Source of the DNA: Amoebophrya sp. A120
Taxonomy: Eukaryota; Sar; Dinophyceae; Syndiniales; Amoebophryaceae
Reading direction: 5' to 3'
Assembly (NCBI GenBank): GCA_905178155.1
Contig: CAJINV010000004.1
Coordinates: 1,302,881-1,366,880, forward strand
Length of the DNA: 64,000 nucleotides
Shown here: piece after piece, positions 47,272-58,248 of the stretch
How positions within the stretch are numbered: position 1 is the stretch's first letter
How the letters are laid out: each line of letters opens with the position of its first letter
Program-made: the position numbers and the translations under genes
Notes under the pieces: model-generated
Database searches by the model: none
What the model was told of the DNA's origin: nothing
Seen by the model: only the letters and a program-made list of their open reading frames with translations

Positions 47272-49044
47272 GGTGGAGAATTAATATTCTTTCAACGACT
47301 ACTAGGGAAAGCGATGCCAACGTGGTCCTTTGAATTTCGAAGTGTCGATTCTCGTTAATTTCTAGCGCAACGCCGACGGTATGGACGAGAAGTACAAGAG
47401 CGCGCGTTTGTGCAGAAGTAAAAATAAATGTGTACCGTGTATTTCCTCGATAAGCGAATCAATACTGCCTAGTTCCGTGCAACAACATCATGACTTCTCA
47501 CTGCAGAAGAGGGGAAAATGTAAGCAAAACCTTCAAGCTAGTAGATTTCAGGGAACGCCAACAAATGGATCGACTTCTTCTTCTTGAAACATTTGCATAC
47601 TGCAACTACCCGGAGCCAACAGTAATTCTTACAATTTAGAATTCTTCCGCGAGGAAATGTAGTATTCCTCTTCTAATTCAACACAGATCTGCCAAACATA
47701 GACTCCTTCTCTTTTCACAGTTCTGGAAGGGTATAAATTATGTTGCCTCTGCAACTCGATCTGTCATTGGATCTTTCTCTTTGATCATTGCAGTTCGCGA
47801 GTACTTCTGATCTATCATGATGCGCCGCACCAAAGCTGCTGCTTCTCCAATTTATTATTTGTGCACGGATCAACATTTTTTCTGGATCGCTTTTGCATAT
47901 GCATCCGATCCCCATCAGAGTGAAGGAAGCGCAGCACTGGAAAAATCATCTTTCAGAACAGGGAGGACCTACTATGATTTGCTACACGCTCGTTTGCGTT
48001 TCCATGTAGTGTGGAGGATCATGTGTACAACTACCGTAGTTCGAAAATAATCCCATGACATGCACTGTGCATCTGTTGGGGGACAACGGAAGGTGGTGGT
48101 CCAACAATTTTGCACAAGGCTTGTACTACTTCTAGAGGTGGGGACAGGCGGCTCTGGATAAAACCGACCTAGGGGACAGGCACAGGTGCTTCTAGGAGTA
48201 TAATTATGCAACAAGTTCTGCAAAAAAAGATTTGCGGAGGTTGCGAGGTAGGGTAGACGGTTTTTGTAAATTGCTATGGTACTACAGCTACGTCGACGAA
48301 AAAGACAAATTTGCAGTTTCGTAAACTCCAAACTTCATACACAGAAGGGCGCTCTCCTATCTTCCGTGCACGATGTTCGGAAGTTGCTGAAACTGAGGAA
48401 AATTAATGTCATGCCGATGTCTTCACGTTGCGATTAGGACCACAGGGATACTAGCATGTCGCCCTCTTCTTGTTCATATGTGCAGGAGTATGCAGCGGCG
48501 TCGCCTCTGCAACGATTCACATCAGGCATTCTTGTTGTACCTATAGCTACAAAAATTTTATCGAGCGAAACGTGAGAAGGGGCAAAACTTCCACGCGACG
48601 AACGATCGTGTTTCTGGAGCAATAGAGGTCGAGTGTAGTGCATCGATTTTTGTTGTGTGGCAACTATTTCGGGCGGTGGTACTTCTGGATAGAACTGTTA
48701 GTGTAAGAATTGAAGTGTACAAGAAAGAAGAAAAATTTGTGTTAGAATTATAGGAAAACAGAATGACATTGTGAAATTGAAATTGGACAAATAAAATGTA
48801 CAGGTTTATTGTTACTCGAAGGATATTGTGACTTTATCATATACTTTGTTCTGCTACCGTAAAAAACGTATATTCTCTTCCTCGCAGAAAAATTTTGTCT
48901 GATTTGCAAATTGGTAAAAATGGTTTTCTCGCTGCTTAATATAAATAATTTCCCGGATGTTGAATATTACTGATTGTGACAAGTCCTGCTCGTGACAAGC
49001 ACCAATCACTGTAACAATCCTTCTAAGCTATGCTTACCCCCTGC
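47272..49044. other. Intergenic, nothing recognised
   Basis: 1.8 kb without a supported gene on either strand; several short frames only. AT content rises towards 48700-49000. Confidence 0.45.
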
Positions 49045-51093
49045 TCACGCAGCAGCCTCCTCAACGGCAGCAGCGGCCTCTTCCGTGGCAGCCGGAGCGG
49101 CCTCTTCCGTGGCAGCCGGAGCAGCTTCCTCCTCTACCGCAGCCGGTGCTTCCTCCGCAGCAGCCGGGGTCTCTTCAGCCGCGGCCGGTGCCTCTTCCGC
49201 AGCAGCCGGGGTCTCCTCAGCAGCCGGGGCAGCAGCTTCCTCCGCAGCGGCCGGCGCCTCTTCCGCAGCAGCTGGGGTCTCCTCCGCGGCAGCTGGGGTC
49301 TCCTCCGCCACAACCGGGGCAGCTTCCTCAGCAGCAGCCGGGGCAGCTTCCTCAACAGCAGCCGGGGCAGCTTCCTCAGCAGCAGCCGGTGCTTCCTCCG
49401 CAGCAGCTGGGGTCTCTTCCGCAGCAGCCGGGGCTTCCTCAGCAGCAGCCGGGGCAGCTTCCTCCGCAGCAGCTGGGGTCTCTTCCGCAGCAGCCGGTGT
49501 TTCTTCCGCAGCCGCCGGTGCTTCCTCCGCAGCAGCCGGTGCTTCCTCAGCAGCAGCCGGTGTTTCCTCAGCAGCAGCCGGTGCTTCTTCCGCAGCAGCC
49601 GGTGTTTCCTCAGCAGCAGCCGGTGCTTCTTCCGCAGCAGCCGGGGCAGCAGCTTCCTCCGCAGCAGCCGGTGTTGTTTCCTCGGCAGCAGCTGGGGCCT
49701 CCTCCGCAGCAGCTGGCGTCTCCTCCTCGGCAGCAGCCGGGGCAGCAACTTCCTCCGCCGCCGCCGGCGCAGCTTCCTCGACCGCAGCGGCCGGAGCAGC
49801 TTCTTCCGCCGCAGCCGGGGTTTCCGTGGTTTCCTCCGCGACCGGGGCCTCTTCCTCAACCGCAGCCGGCGCAGCTGGCGCCTCCACGGCCGCCGGAGCT
49901 GCGACTTCCTCGTCCACAACCGCCTTTGGCGAGGTCTCGTCGGCCTTGGTCGATGGGGTGGCATCCGCCTCCTTGGTGCTGGCCAAGCCGCTATCCTATG
50001 CCAAAACATCCCCACCCCATAGTCAAGATGGGCAATCTGCTAGACAAATCAGCCAGCTCTGATTGCTGCACATGACAAGTTTGGGCCTTGTAGCATCGTG
50101 CTATTTAGGGAGTCCAGCAGCATCACAGGTAGAGCACATCATGCTGGTTAGAGCATCACAGATTCCAACACACGACTAGAAAATGCTTCTCATGGGGCTC
50201 CGCAGGAGAAACATTTTAAGCAAGCAGATTTGCATGACAACCCTGGGGTGGGGACGTTTTTACACAGGATAGACGCGCTTCACGCCCCGCTGATCCTCGA
50301 TGTACTGCACCATGTAGCCCAACGCGTCCTCCGGCCTGTTTAGATTGTAGTTGTCAAACTCATTACACAGCTACAAGAACCCTATGCACAAGACAGAACG
50401 CAAACGCAAGACCCGACCTTGCTGCTTCCTATCTAGGGACGACCACGTTGTGGTTTTGCTGCAAAAAAACACCACAGTGAAGCAAAAACAACAAATTTTC
50501 GATGAACATTTATAGACAAGAAATATTTATCTCCTACTGTTTCTCCAGCAGGCCGCGGATCATGCTCTGCAGGGTCGCCTGCACACTGTGCTCATCCAGG
50601 TACTTGGTGGCCTTCAAGGTGACCTCGTGGCGCGACTGGCGCTTCTTGGATTGCGGGGAGTCCTCCGGGTACACGCACTTGCACTTCAGCTGCATACCGT
50701 TCACGTTAATCTCCTCAATGTGCTCGGCGTCATTCTTCAGCTTGTACCTGTTTTGTGATTGCAACTTTCGAACAATAATTACACATTTTACTACAATCAA
50801 ATGGTGCACGCACCGCATGACAAAGTTCTACTACTCACGCCGGCATCATACTTGCTTCGCAGCACGACAGAACTTTTCACTTTATGTAAGTTGAGTGACG
50901 AAAAATGATACATTCCGACGCTGGCGCCGCCCAGGTACTGGAAGAGGTCGACCTTCATCGTGGCATGCTGACTGTTGGAGAAGTGGAAGGTCTCGTCCTG
51001 TTTGTAGGGCCCTTGCCTCCGGGTCTCCCCAATACGGATGGAGACGTAGGTCTTCTCCGGGAGGTTTCCCGCATCGCAAACAACGATATCCAT
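49045..51093 (-). CDS. C2-like / DPY30-RIIa-like protein with Ala-Glu-Pro tail, 485 residues
   Basis: ATG 51093; exons 51093-50852, 50747-50538, 50335-50272 and 49986-49045; phases close. Residues 1-115 (MDIVVCDAGNLPEKTYVSIR, then VDLFQYLGG) resemble a degenerate C2 fold. Residues about 130-165, ATKYLDEHSVQATLQSMIRG then LLEKQPEDALGYMVQYIED, fit the two-helix DPY30/RIIa docking module that dimerises and binds amphipathic helices, common in axonemal and PKA-anchoring complexes. The last 310 residues are an imperfect repeat of blocks such as APAAAEE and TPAAAEE, which explains false long frames on the plus strand. Intron 3 is a family B introner with a slightly mismatched duplication. A scaffold role at the cytoskeleton or membrane is an inference. 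Confidence 0.72.
49060..49900 (-). repeat. Ala-Glu-Pro coding tandem repeat
   Basis: Imperfect units of about 18-30 bases encoding (A/T)PAAAEE, read on the minus strand. Coding strand is rich in GCAGC; the complementary strand is open in several frames for that reason. Confidence 0.85.
49992..50271. mobile_element. Introner, family B (copy 1)
   Basis: 280 bp with ends TATCCTGTGTAAAAACGTCC and ATAGGATA-type complement, flanked by GCCGC (49987-49991) and GACGC (50272-50276), a duplication with one mismatch. Removal joins CGC GTC with TTG GCC in frame. Confidence 0.8.
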
Positions 51094-52225
51094 TTTTTTT
51101 GTTGGTTTGATTGTTGTGAAACAAAACCACTTCTAGTCCTCCCGAATAAACTCGGAAAAAAAAAGAGTCTGCTTGGGTGTGATTTTTGTTTTACTTTATC
51201 TAGGAAGTTTCTGCGGGTTGTTCTTTTGTTGTATCCGAAGACACGACGACTTTCTACACGCTAAAAAGAAGATTCTCTGCGAGGAGAAATCTTCCAAGTG
51301 GCGAATGCAATCTGAGTCTGTGATTTTCGGGTTTTTTTGAAGATTGTAAGCTATTTCGATGAATCTTCCCCGATTCATCGAAATTACGAGGAGAAATTAC
51401 GAGGAGAACGACCACTAAAAAACGACCCCCGTGCATTCGAACGAAACGAAGGCTCTGTTCCTCCGTAAATTGTACGTACGTCGACGAAGCGAGAAAAAAA
51501 ACGCAAGGCTTCTTCACGTAGGTGCACGAATTGATAATTTCTCTTTTCGGGGTTGGACGTTTGAACTCGAAGATGGAGGACCTTAGCCCTACATCTCATA
51601 AATGACTTATACTCATCTGGTGCACGAGACGAAAGCAATCAGAAAAAAAGAACCGATCTCTAAAATGGCAAAGATGTTGTCACTCAGGGATTTTTACGAG
51701 TAGTGTCCACCGTAGCCAAAAAAACACTAGCTGGGCAAGAGCCCGGAAGAACAATTCCTGGCAAGGCTCGAAAACAGAGCCCCTGGAACTACATCCGAGA
51801 ACCCCCGCTCATGATCTGAAGTCAGATCCAGCACGCGGGTGGTTAGTAAGTTGCTTTGATGTGAGACTTCTTCTGGATTTCCTTCGTTAGTGAGACGAGG
51901 CCAAACGAACAAAAGTCGCGCACAGATGGATACTGGGTAGTAGAAGTTTTACGGCTTGATTTGTACAATGATTTTACAGTGAGTACACGTACAGATCGGA
52001 AGAATACAAGTAGAGGGACGACATTAATACAGCATTACGACAAATACAAATGAGTACTTTGTACAATGTAGTGGTGATTTCCTTAGACTTCTTGCCATAC
52101 ATTCATACAAATTTCATACAATCGGGTCAAGCGCCGCAGCGCTCTACGATCTAACTTTCGAAGTAGCTTCTATAGCACGCCGATGACACTTTCGAAGTAG
52201 CGACTACGAAACAATAAAAACAATT
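51094..52225. other. Intergenic, nothing recognised
   Basis: 1.1 kb. A near-perfect local palindrome around ATTTCGATGAATCTTCCCCG near 51353 could fold; no gene supported. Confidence 0.45.
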
Positions 52226-54219
52226 TTAATTCAACGGCAGCAGCCCGGTCGTGGTCTGCGTCACCGTACCGGTAGACCCCTTCTCCACATTACTGGAACT
52301 GCTGCTCCCTACGGGCAACTTCCCCAAGACAGGCCCCGCCGCATTTCTCCTGTGTAAAAACGTCCCCGCCATAGATTTCCTGTCATGCAAATACGCATGC
52401 TCAGGATGTTTTTCTTCCAGCTCTCCGTGTTGAGACGGTTTCTGATTTTCTAGTCGCGTTTTGGAGTTTATTATACCCGAAGTAGCTTAATGTGCCTTAG
52501 TGATGCGGCCAAGCGAGCCCAACCATGCTGATTTTCAACTAAACTACAGAGTTGTTCCAAATTTGATCATGTCATGAGACAGTCCTAAAGCTTCTTGATT
52601 TGATGTCTAGCGGCATCATCATCTTCAGGACTATGGGGAGCAGGAGGTGGGGACGTTTTTACTGAGAATAGTGTTGCTCAACACCTCGTCGCACTCCTCG
52701 TCCTCGTCCTTCTCAAATCGCAACAAGCTCGTGACCGCCTGTCGACAAATCGGACACCGTTCGCACTGGTGTCGCATGATTCCCGCGCAGTAGGTGCAGA
52801 AGGCCATGTGGCGGCAGGGCAGGACGAGCGTGTCCCGCGGCTCACACATGCAGATGATGCACTCGGTGTTACCTTCGTCGTAATCAGCGGCCGAGGCCAC
52901 GTTGGGTCCCGTGGCAGCCTCCTCAGCCGCGTCGTGGTTCTTCACACCGTAGACCTCCTGCATGTCCCAGCAGTCAGCTTTCTCGATATCAGGGGGAAGG
53001 TCGTTCCTGTAGATCGGGATGGATGAAAATGATATCGGTGCAGCAACAAAATTCTTCACAATCACATAATTACGCAGTTTCACCATTGAGAAAATGAACG
53101 CTTTGTTTTCATCCTTGCGAAACCAGACTCTTTTTCATCTTGCGAAGACGAGGACGAGAAAAACCTTCTTGATACGTGTTCTCTAGGTCCGGTGCGTACT
53201 GCAAAGCCTGCTTGTCCAGGTCCACCTTGAAGTTGCCCGACCCCGCGTCTTTCCAAATCTTGATTTCCGACCGTTGCCCGTTGATGACCGAGGCCTGCTT
53301 GCAGAGACTCAGGTCCCGCCGTAGAGCGACAACGAAACGAATCCCGTCTGTTGTGACTCTTTCTGCCGCGCCGAGGGAAGTGCGGAACTACAGAACATTT
53401 AATGATAGAAGGTTCGACAAGGACAAGAAAGTCTGTCATGCGTATAAAAGTTCCGCATGGGTGTTGTCACACATCGAATCATAGAAAAATACGTACGTCA
53501 CTTGCAACTTCTTCTTACCGTTTGCTTCAGCCCTCGTTTTCTCTTTTCTTCTATTGCGGGAAAGGGAAACTTTTCCTCGCTGTCCTTTGCCACTTTCAGT
53601 GACAATACCACGGGGCAGGACGCATCAAACCCGATCTCTAGCCAGAGGATCCCCTCCTCGTTACTTACCTTTAACAACGCCCTCCGCAGATGCAACGGCG
53701 ACTGTATCAGCTTCGTCTGCTTTAGGTCCGGCGGGTGCAGGGGCCGCCACATCCGCGCCTGGCTCGCATTGGCCCCGGGAAACCCGCCCTCGAAGCCCGT
53801 GGCGTCGCGGTCAAACGCGTTGGGCATCAGCGCCTGGCTCTCGTAGCGTCCGTTGCGCTATGCTCTGCAAAAATAGACGAGGCGAGCCGATGTAAATGGA
53901 AAAATGTACAACGGTGTAGGAATTCCTTGTTTCAAAAGTGCCATACATACTAGAAGTTTTGCATAACAGACGTGAAAATACACTTCTTCCGTCGCAGTCG
54001 GAGCAGTCCCCCGTCGCTAGTATCTGCGGCTGGATACAATCGACATGCAGAAAATGAAAGTGTGTGTAATGCAAAAAATGAAAATTCTAAATTATCGGTA
54101 GTCTATGCTACTTTTGCATTGCATATGCGCAGCACAAACGTATTCGTGACTACCGGCGGCGGCGGCGGTGCGCCGGGGCCCCGCGGTTGCGAGTAGTCGC
54201 TGCCGTACCCGTTGCCCAT
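52226..54219 (-). CDS. MGRN1/RNF157/LOG2-type RING E3 ubiquitin ligase, 355 residues
   Basis: ATG 54219; exons 54219-54154, 53857-53519, 53387-53176, 53006-52671 and 52340-52226; phases close to 356 codons. Starts MGNGYGSDYSQ, so N-myristoylation is possible, as in this family. A beta-rich substrate domain follows (ILWLEIGFDASCPVVLSLKV, RGLKQTFRTSLG, IRFVVALRRDLSL), then DMQEVYGVKN, the family linker before the RING. The RING reads CIICMCEPRDTLVLPCRHMA, FCTYC, CPICRQAV: C3HC4, all ligands present. The Ser/Thr-rich tail ends TTTGLLPLN. The last intron is a family B introner; the others are GT-AG. Expected role: membrane-linked ubiquitin transfer to receptors or trafficking proteins. Confidence 0.88.
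52346..52670. mobile_element. Introner, family B (copy 2)
   Basis: 325 bp. Ends share GTAAAAACGTCCCC and its complement. Flanking GCATT (52341-52345) and GTGTT (52671-52675) are a poor duplication (two mismatches), perhaps eroded. Removal joins AGC AAC AC with G GCG GGG in frame. Confidence 0.75.
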
Positions 54220-56110
54220 TCTTGACTCCGACTTTTTTTTCGTTTCCTTTTAAAAAAATGCACTACTGATAAATGGAGTTCTATCACGAGCCGAACCACA
54301 ACATAGAATGATCATACCGAAGATGCAAGAACGCTACTGATCTTTACGCGTTTTAGGCACAAGTACTAGAGTAGCTCTCAAGTGTTTCATGACGTTAAAA
54401 ATCAACTAGGTGGTTTCCAGGTGCATTCGCAATTTAACAATTGCAGTTGAAGTACTTTTATTCCCACCACCAGTACCCGAACGACGATAGCCTAGCTGCT
54501 TCGAGTTCGCGGGCGCGACGACCACGTTGTTCCCATGGGCTGCAGTAAAAATGGCGCGCCTTGTTCTCCGCCGGTGGAAAGGCGGGGCAGAGGCTTGTGC
54601 TTTGTTGCGAGCGGCAGCGAGCTGAGCACTTGTAAGTTGGCGCGGAGGGCAGCAGTGCGACAATTTTTACTTTCAAAAAGTGAGTAGATCCGCTAGAGCA
54701 GTCGAAGTTCAAATCACGAAACGACACACGATTGCCGAGGCCTCCTCGACGAGAAAACGAGAATAGCGACCGCGACCATTTCGATCGACCTTTATCCCAA
54801 AACTGACTGAATAGAGAATGTACTTCGTGAACGACGAGACGATTTGATTCCAGCCGTGACAACTTTTCTTTTGCACAATACGAAAGGCAAGAGTTCTTCT
54901 TGATGTTGTGCGAGGAACACGTATGAAAACAATGCTGCTCGTGCGCGGGTCCTATATTAATTTGCGACGCTTGTACGATGCGCGCCTTGCCTCCTGACGA
55001 TGTTTGATTTTTTCAAGGAAGTGATCAAAAGTAGGAAATACGTGCTGTAAAATATGGGTCTATTTACAATGAAAGGCAACTGATGTTGTTAAAATCTGGC
55101 AATAGAGACAAGGTAATATCCGCCTGGTCGTCGTGTCGTCGTCCAGTGAATTCACTATAACAATCTTCACTTATGTAGTTGACCTTCGAAGAGGAATAAA
55201 TCCAGTGAAAATCTACCTCCACTTCGAAGGGCTCAATTTCGTCTCGAATTTTCTTTGAGGGCAGGGTGGATAATACGAAAAGTACGAAATCAACCACGTG
55301 GACCACAGGGTAAGCACAGCACTGAAACTCCGTGCCGGAAGTGCCGCAAACGTGAGCAGTTTGATGCGTTGTAGAAAAACTACAGAGGTAAACTTGTGAA
55401 AAAAAATCGTGGCCGTCTGAGTGCACGCCGGCTGTCTTTTCAAAAAAAGCCCGAACATGAAGAAAGAGGCTTCATTGAAAAGTGCAAGCGCAGAGACGCC
55501 AGTCACAGGATTTTTTATAGTCGCAGAACAAAAATGCTCGATGATCTACGAAATAAACCATAGTACCTTGCTCAAGTAAATTCTATCGCTATAATCGCCT
55601 ACTAATCGCAAAAATCACACTGCACATACCACTTTACAGATAATTCCTGTACAGAGTTTCTCTCTTGGAATTTTGCCTACTCCGCTCGCGGCGTTGAGTG
55701 CAAAAAAAAACTTCCACTGTGGACCACGTTATTTTTCGGGATAACTATTTGTTGTTGTTCTGTGTGCAGCTAGGCCGATGAGGTACACAATAAATCCGCT
55801 CTGCAAAGCCTTGTGACGAGAAAACAAGGCGAGAAAAGCATCACAAAAGATAAAGAACATATAGCTGTCACTGACCAGCGTAGTGGCTGTGGCTCTAGAA
55901 GCAACACAGAATTTATATATGAGTAGAGTGGGTGGTGAAATAATAGTAACAGATTGTCGCAGCGGCTCCTCCTGTACCAGTACAACCTGCCTGTTCGTTA
56001 CAGTCTCGTGTAGCAAAGTGGAACGAGGTACTACTAGGTCCTCTTTCGTATCGACTGACAGGCTGGCGCTGGGACAATATTAAAAGAAGGTGCCATACAT
56101 AAGCTTAATG
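54220..56110. other. Intergenic, nothing recognised
   Basis: 1.9 kb; only short frames without domains or splice logic. Confidence 0.45.
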
Positions 56111-57327
56111 TCAGACCTTCACGTTGTTGACGTACGAGCAAGTTCCCGCGGACGCCGACCTGTTGCCACCGCTGTTACAAGAACCGCTTTCCACGTCGTC
56201 GCAGTTACTATTTTCCGTGTAGGACCAGGAGTGTTGTTTCGGGGTGTTTGTTCCGCCCCCGGCGCCATAGAGCCGGTCTTTGGTGGCGTAGTAGCGGGAC
56301 AGTTGAAAGTACCACAGAAACGCGGACACGGCGGACACCATACCGATAAAGCTCGTGATCACAACGGTCCAGTAAGCGGCGGTCCGCTCCCGGTGCGAGT
56401 CTCCCGTCACCGGGTCAGTAACGGACTCGTACCTATAATTTCGTGAAGATTGATCGACTCAGCTAAGAAAAATTATATCTTGCATGTGTACTAGCAAGGG
56501 GGTGCTGCGTGGTTATCTGCATCTTCACAAGTTTTCAATAAAGCAGTAACCTCGTTTGTACCTGGGCGATACGTCCCACCCGATAACGTAGCAGAGCGCC
56601 TGCGTGTTCTCGATGAGAATCATGATCATCCCGAAGGCCAGCAGTTTGCAGGGTCCCGCGAAACGATTCGGCAGGTTCGGGGTGGCGGGAGTGCCCTGGG
56701 TGGTGTTTTTTTTTTAGATATAGAATTGTCATGGATTAATATTTCATACGATCGGCGGAGACCTCCACAATGATGAATTTACGGCCGCCCGAGGACCATG
56801 CATGATGCCTCGACCTCTTCCATAGCAGCGGTCTTCGTCTTCACTAAAAGCAAAAGTACCTTGCTCCACATCCACTGGATGAGATTGGTATACACCGTGA
56901 TGTTCAGCGCCCAGGTGACGACGCTCGAGGTTCGCGTCAGGTGGTTGAAGGTGGCCCGCTCCAGGTCGATGAATTTCGTGTTGGAACCGTTGATGGGGTG
57001 GTCGTGGTACCCAAAACAGGGGTTGGTCACGTTGGCAAAAAAGTTCAGCAGGAAGTTGATCCCCCCAATGGCCAAGATCGGCCAGCATCAGCCCAGCATC
57101 AGGATCGGGATGGTGATAAAGATCGACCAGCACATCCCCAGCTGCTCCGTGCGCGTGTTGGCCGCCAGCAGGCTGCCATTCTGGCCGGCCGTCGTAGTGC
57201 CGGGTTTGGCCAGGTACACGTGCGACCCGTTCCCGCGCAGCAAGCCCTTGTTCTGCTTCGTCAAAAGCAAAGGCTCGTTTTGGTTCCGCTCCGGCGCAGC
57301 GCCGGAAGGCTGTGGCGGCTGCGCCAT
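56111..57327 (-). CDS. Multi-pass membrane protein with in-frame TGA, 307 codons
   Basis: ATG 57327; exons 57327-56860, 56695-56562 and 56432-56111. At codon 80 (57090-57088) a TGA interrupts a frame that is otherwise continuous: the hydrophobic run reads CWSIFITIPILMLG, stop, CWPILAIGGINFLLNFFA. The surrounding coding sequence repeats CTGATGCTGG twice within 21 bases. Further membrane segments are VVTWALNITVYTNLI, KLLAFGMIMILIENTQALCY and AYWTVVITSFIGMVSAVSAF, and a Cys/Asn/Ser-rich tail follows. About four spans are predicted; no family assigned. The TGA may be a sequencing error, a pseudogene lesion, or readthrough. Other genes here end at TGA, so general reassignment is unlikely. Introns are GT-AG. 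Confidence 0.65.
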
Positions 57328-58248
57328 GTTGATGGTGGGTTTAGTACAAGATGAAATGTGTAGTAGTTCTTGGGGAGTTTGATGAAAATGTATAACAAAA
57401 TTTATTTTGGCAATAAAAGATTAGTGGAGAAGTGAAAAATTACACTTAGTTTATTTCACAAATAAAAGTGCAGAAAAAAGAGCCACCGTAGCTACGAGTG
57501 TGAAGAAGCATGGGGTACTACTTGTTAAGAGTTTTATTTGTTGCGAAGATTTTATTTTCCTCTCCTATCAAAACCAGGAAAGCTATTTCCATAGCGAGCT
57601 ACGACGGAGCACCAGAGCATAGGCTCCTGAAAAGGAGTCGGGTACGCACGAAGATCCGAAGCGATGAACGATCTTTTTCAAGCACGAAACCTCCATCCAA
57701 CCGTACCGAACTTGTTCTAGCTTGCCGCGCAATCGTAGTACAGGACCCGACGATTACCTATGATTGAACGAAGGACGAGTAATTCTCTGCGAAACCGAAA
57801 AATCTTTAAAAGCGCACGACCGAAATCATAGCAATCGCGACAGTACGGATACCGATGCTTGCATAAGAGTTTGATACAAGTAAGTAAACACCGATAGTGA
57901 TAGTACGTGCTGTTTTCATTTCACATCCAGAAGCTGGAGGCGATGCTGGAAATGATCTCGCAGACAGCGCCTCTGCCTCCGCGACTGTCTCCCTTCGAAA
58001 TGATGCCTGGCGCAAAAAATTTCACGACGAACTGCAGCTTTGTATCATAAGTGCTGTTTGTTTCCATAGGGCAGTCCACTATGGTTGACTGACGATCCAG
58101 CCTTTGTCAGCACTTCTTTGAAGCTGAACGAAGTTCTATTTTAAGAGGAGGTCCTTCGAAATCTAATACTATCTTCTGACAACAAGCGTGCCTACTAGTG
58201 TATAGAGTAACTCATCGCAGTACAGTAGTACTATCGCAGGTCGTTTGT
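57328..58248. other. Intergenic, nothing recognised
   Basis: 0.9 kb; AT-rich near the 5' end of the membrane-protein gene; only short frames. Confidence 0.45.

Noticed and set aside
49030-50075. Plus-strand frames of 309-356 codons rich in Ser/Arg or Pro/Gln
   Set aside because: Shadows of the Ala-Glu-Pro repeat on the minus strand, which connects in frame to a recognisable docking domain.
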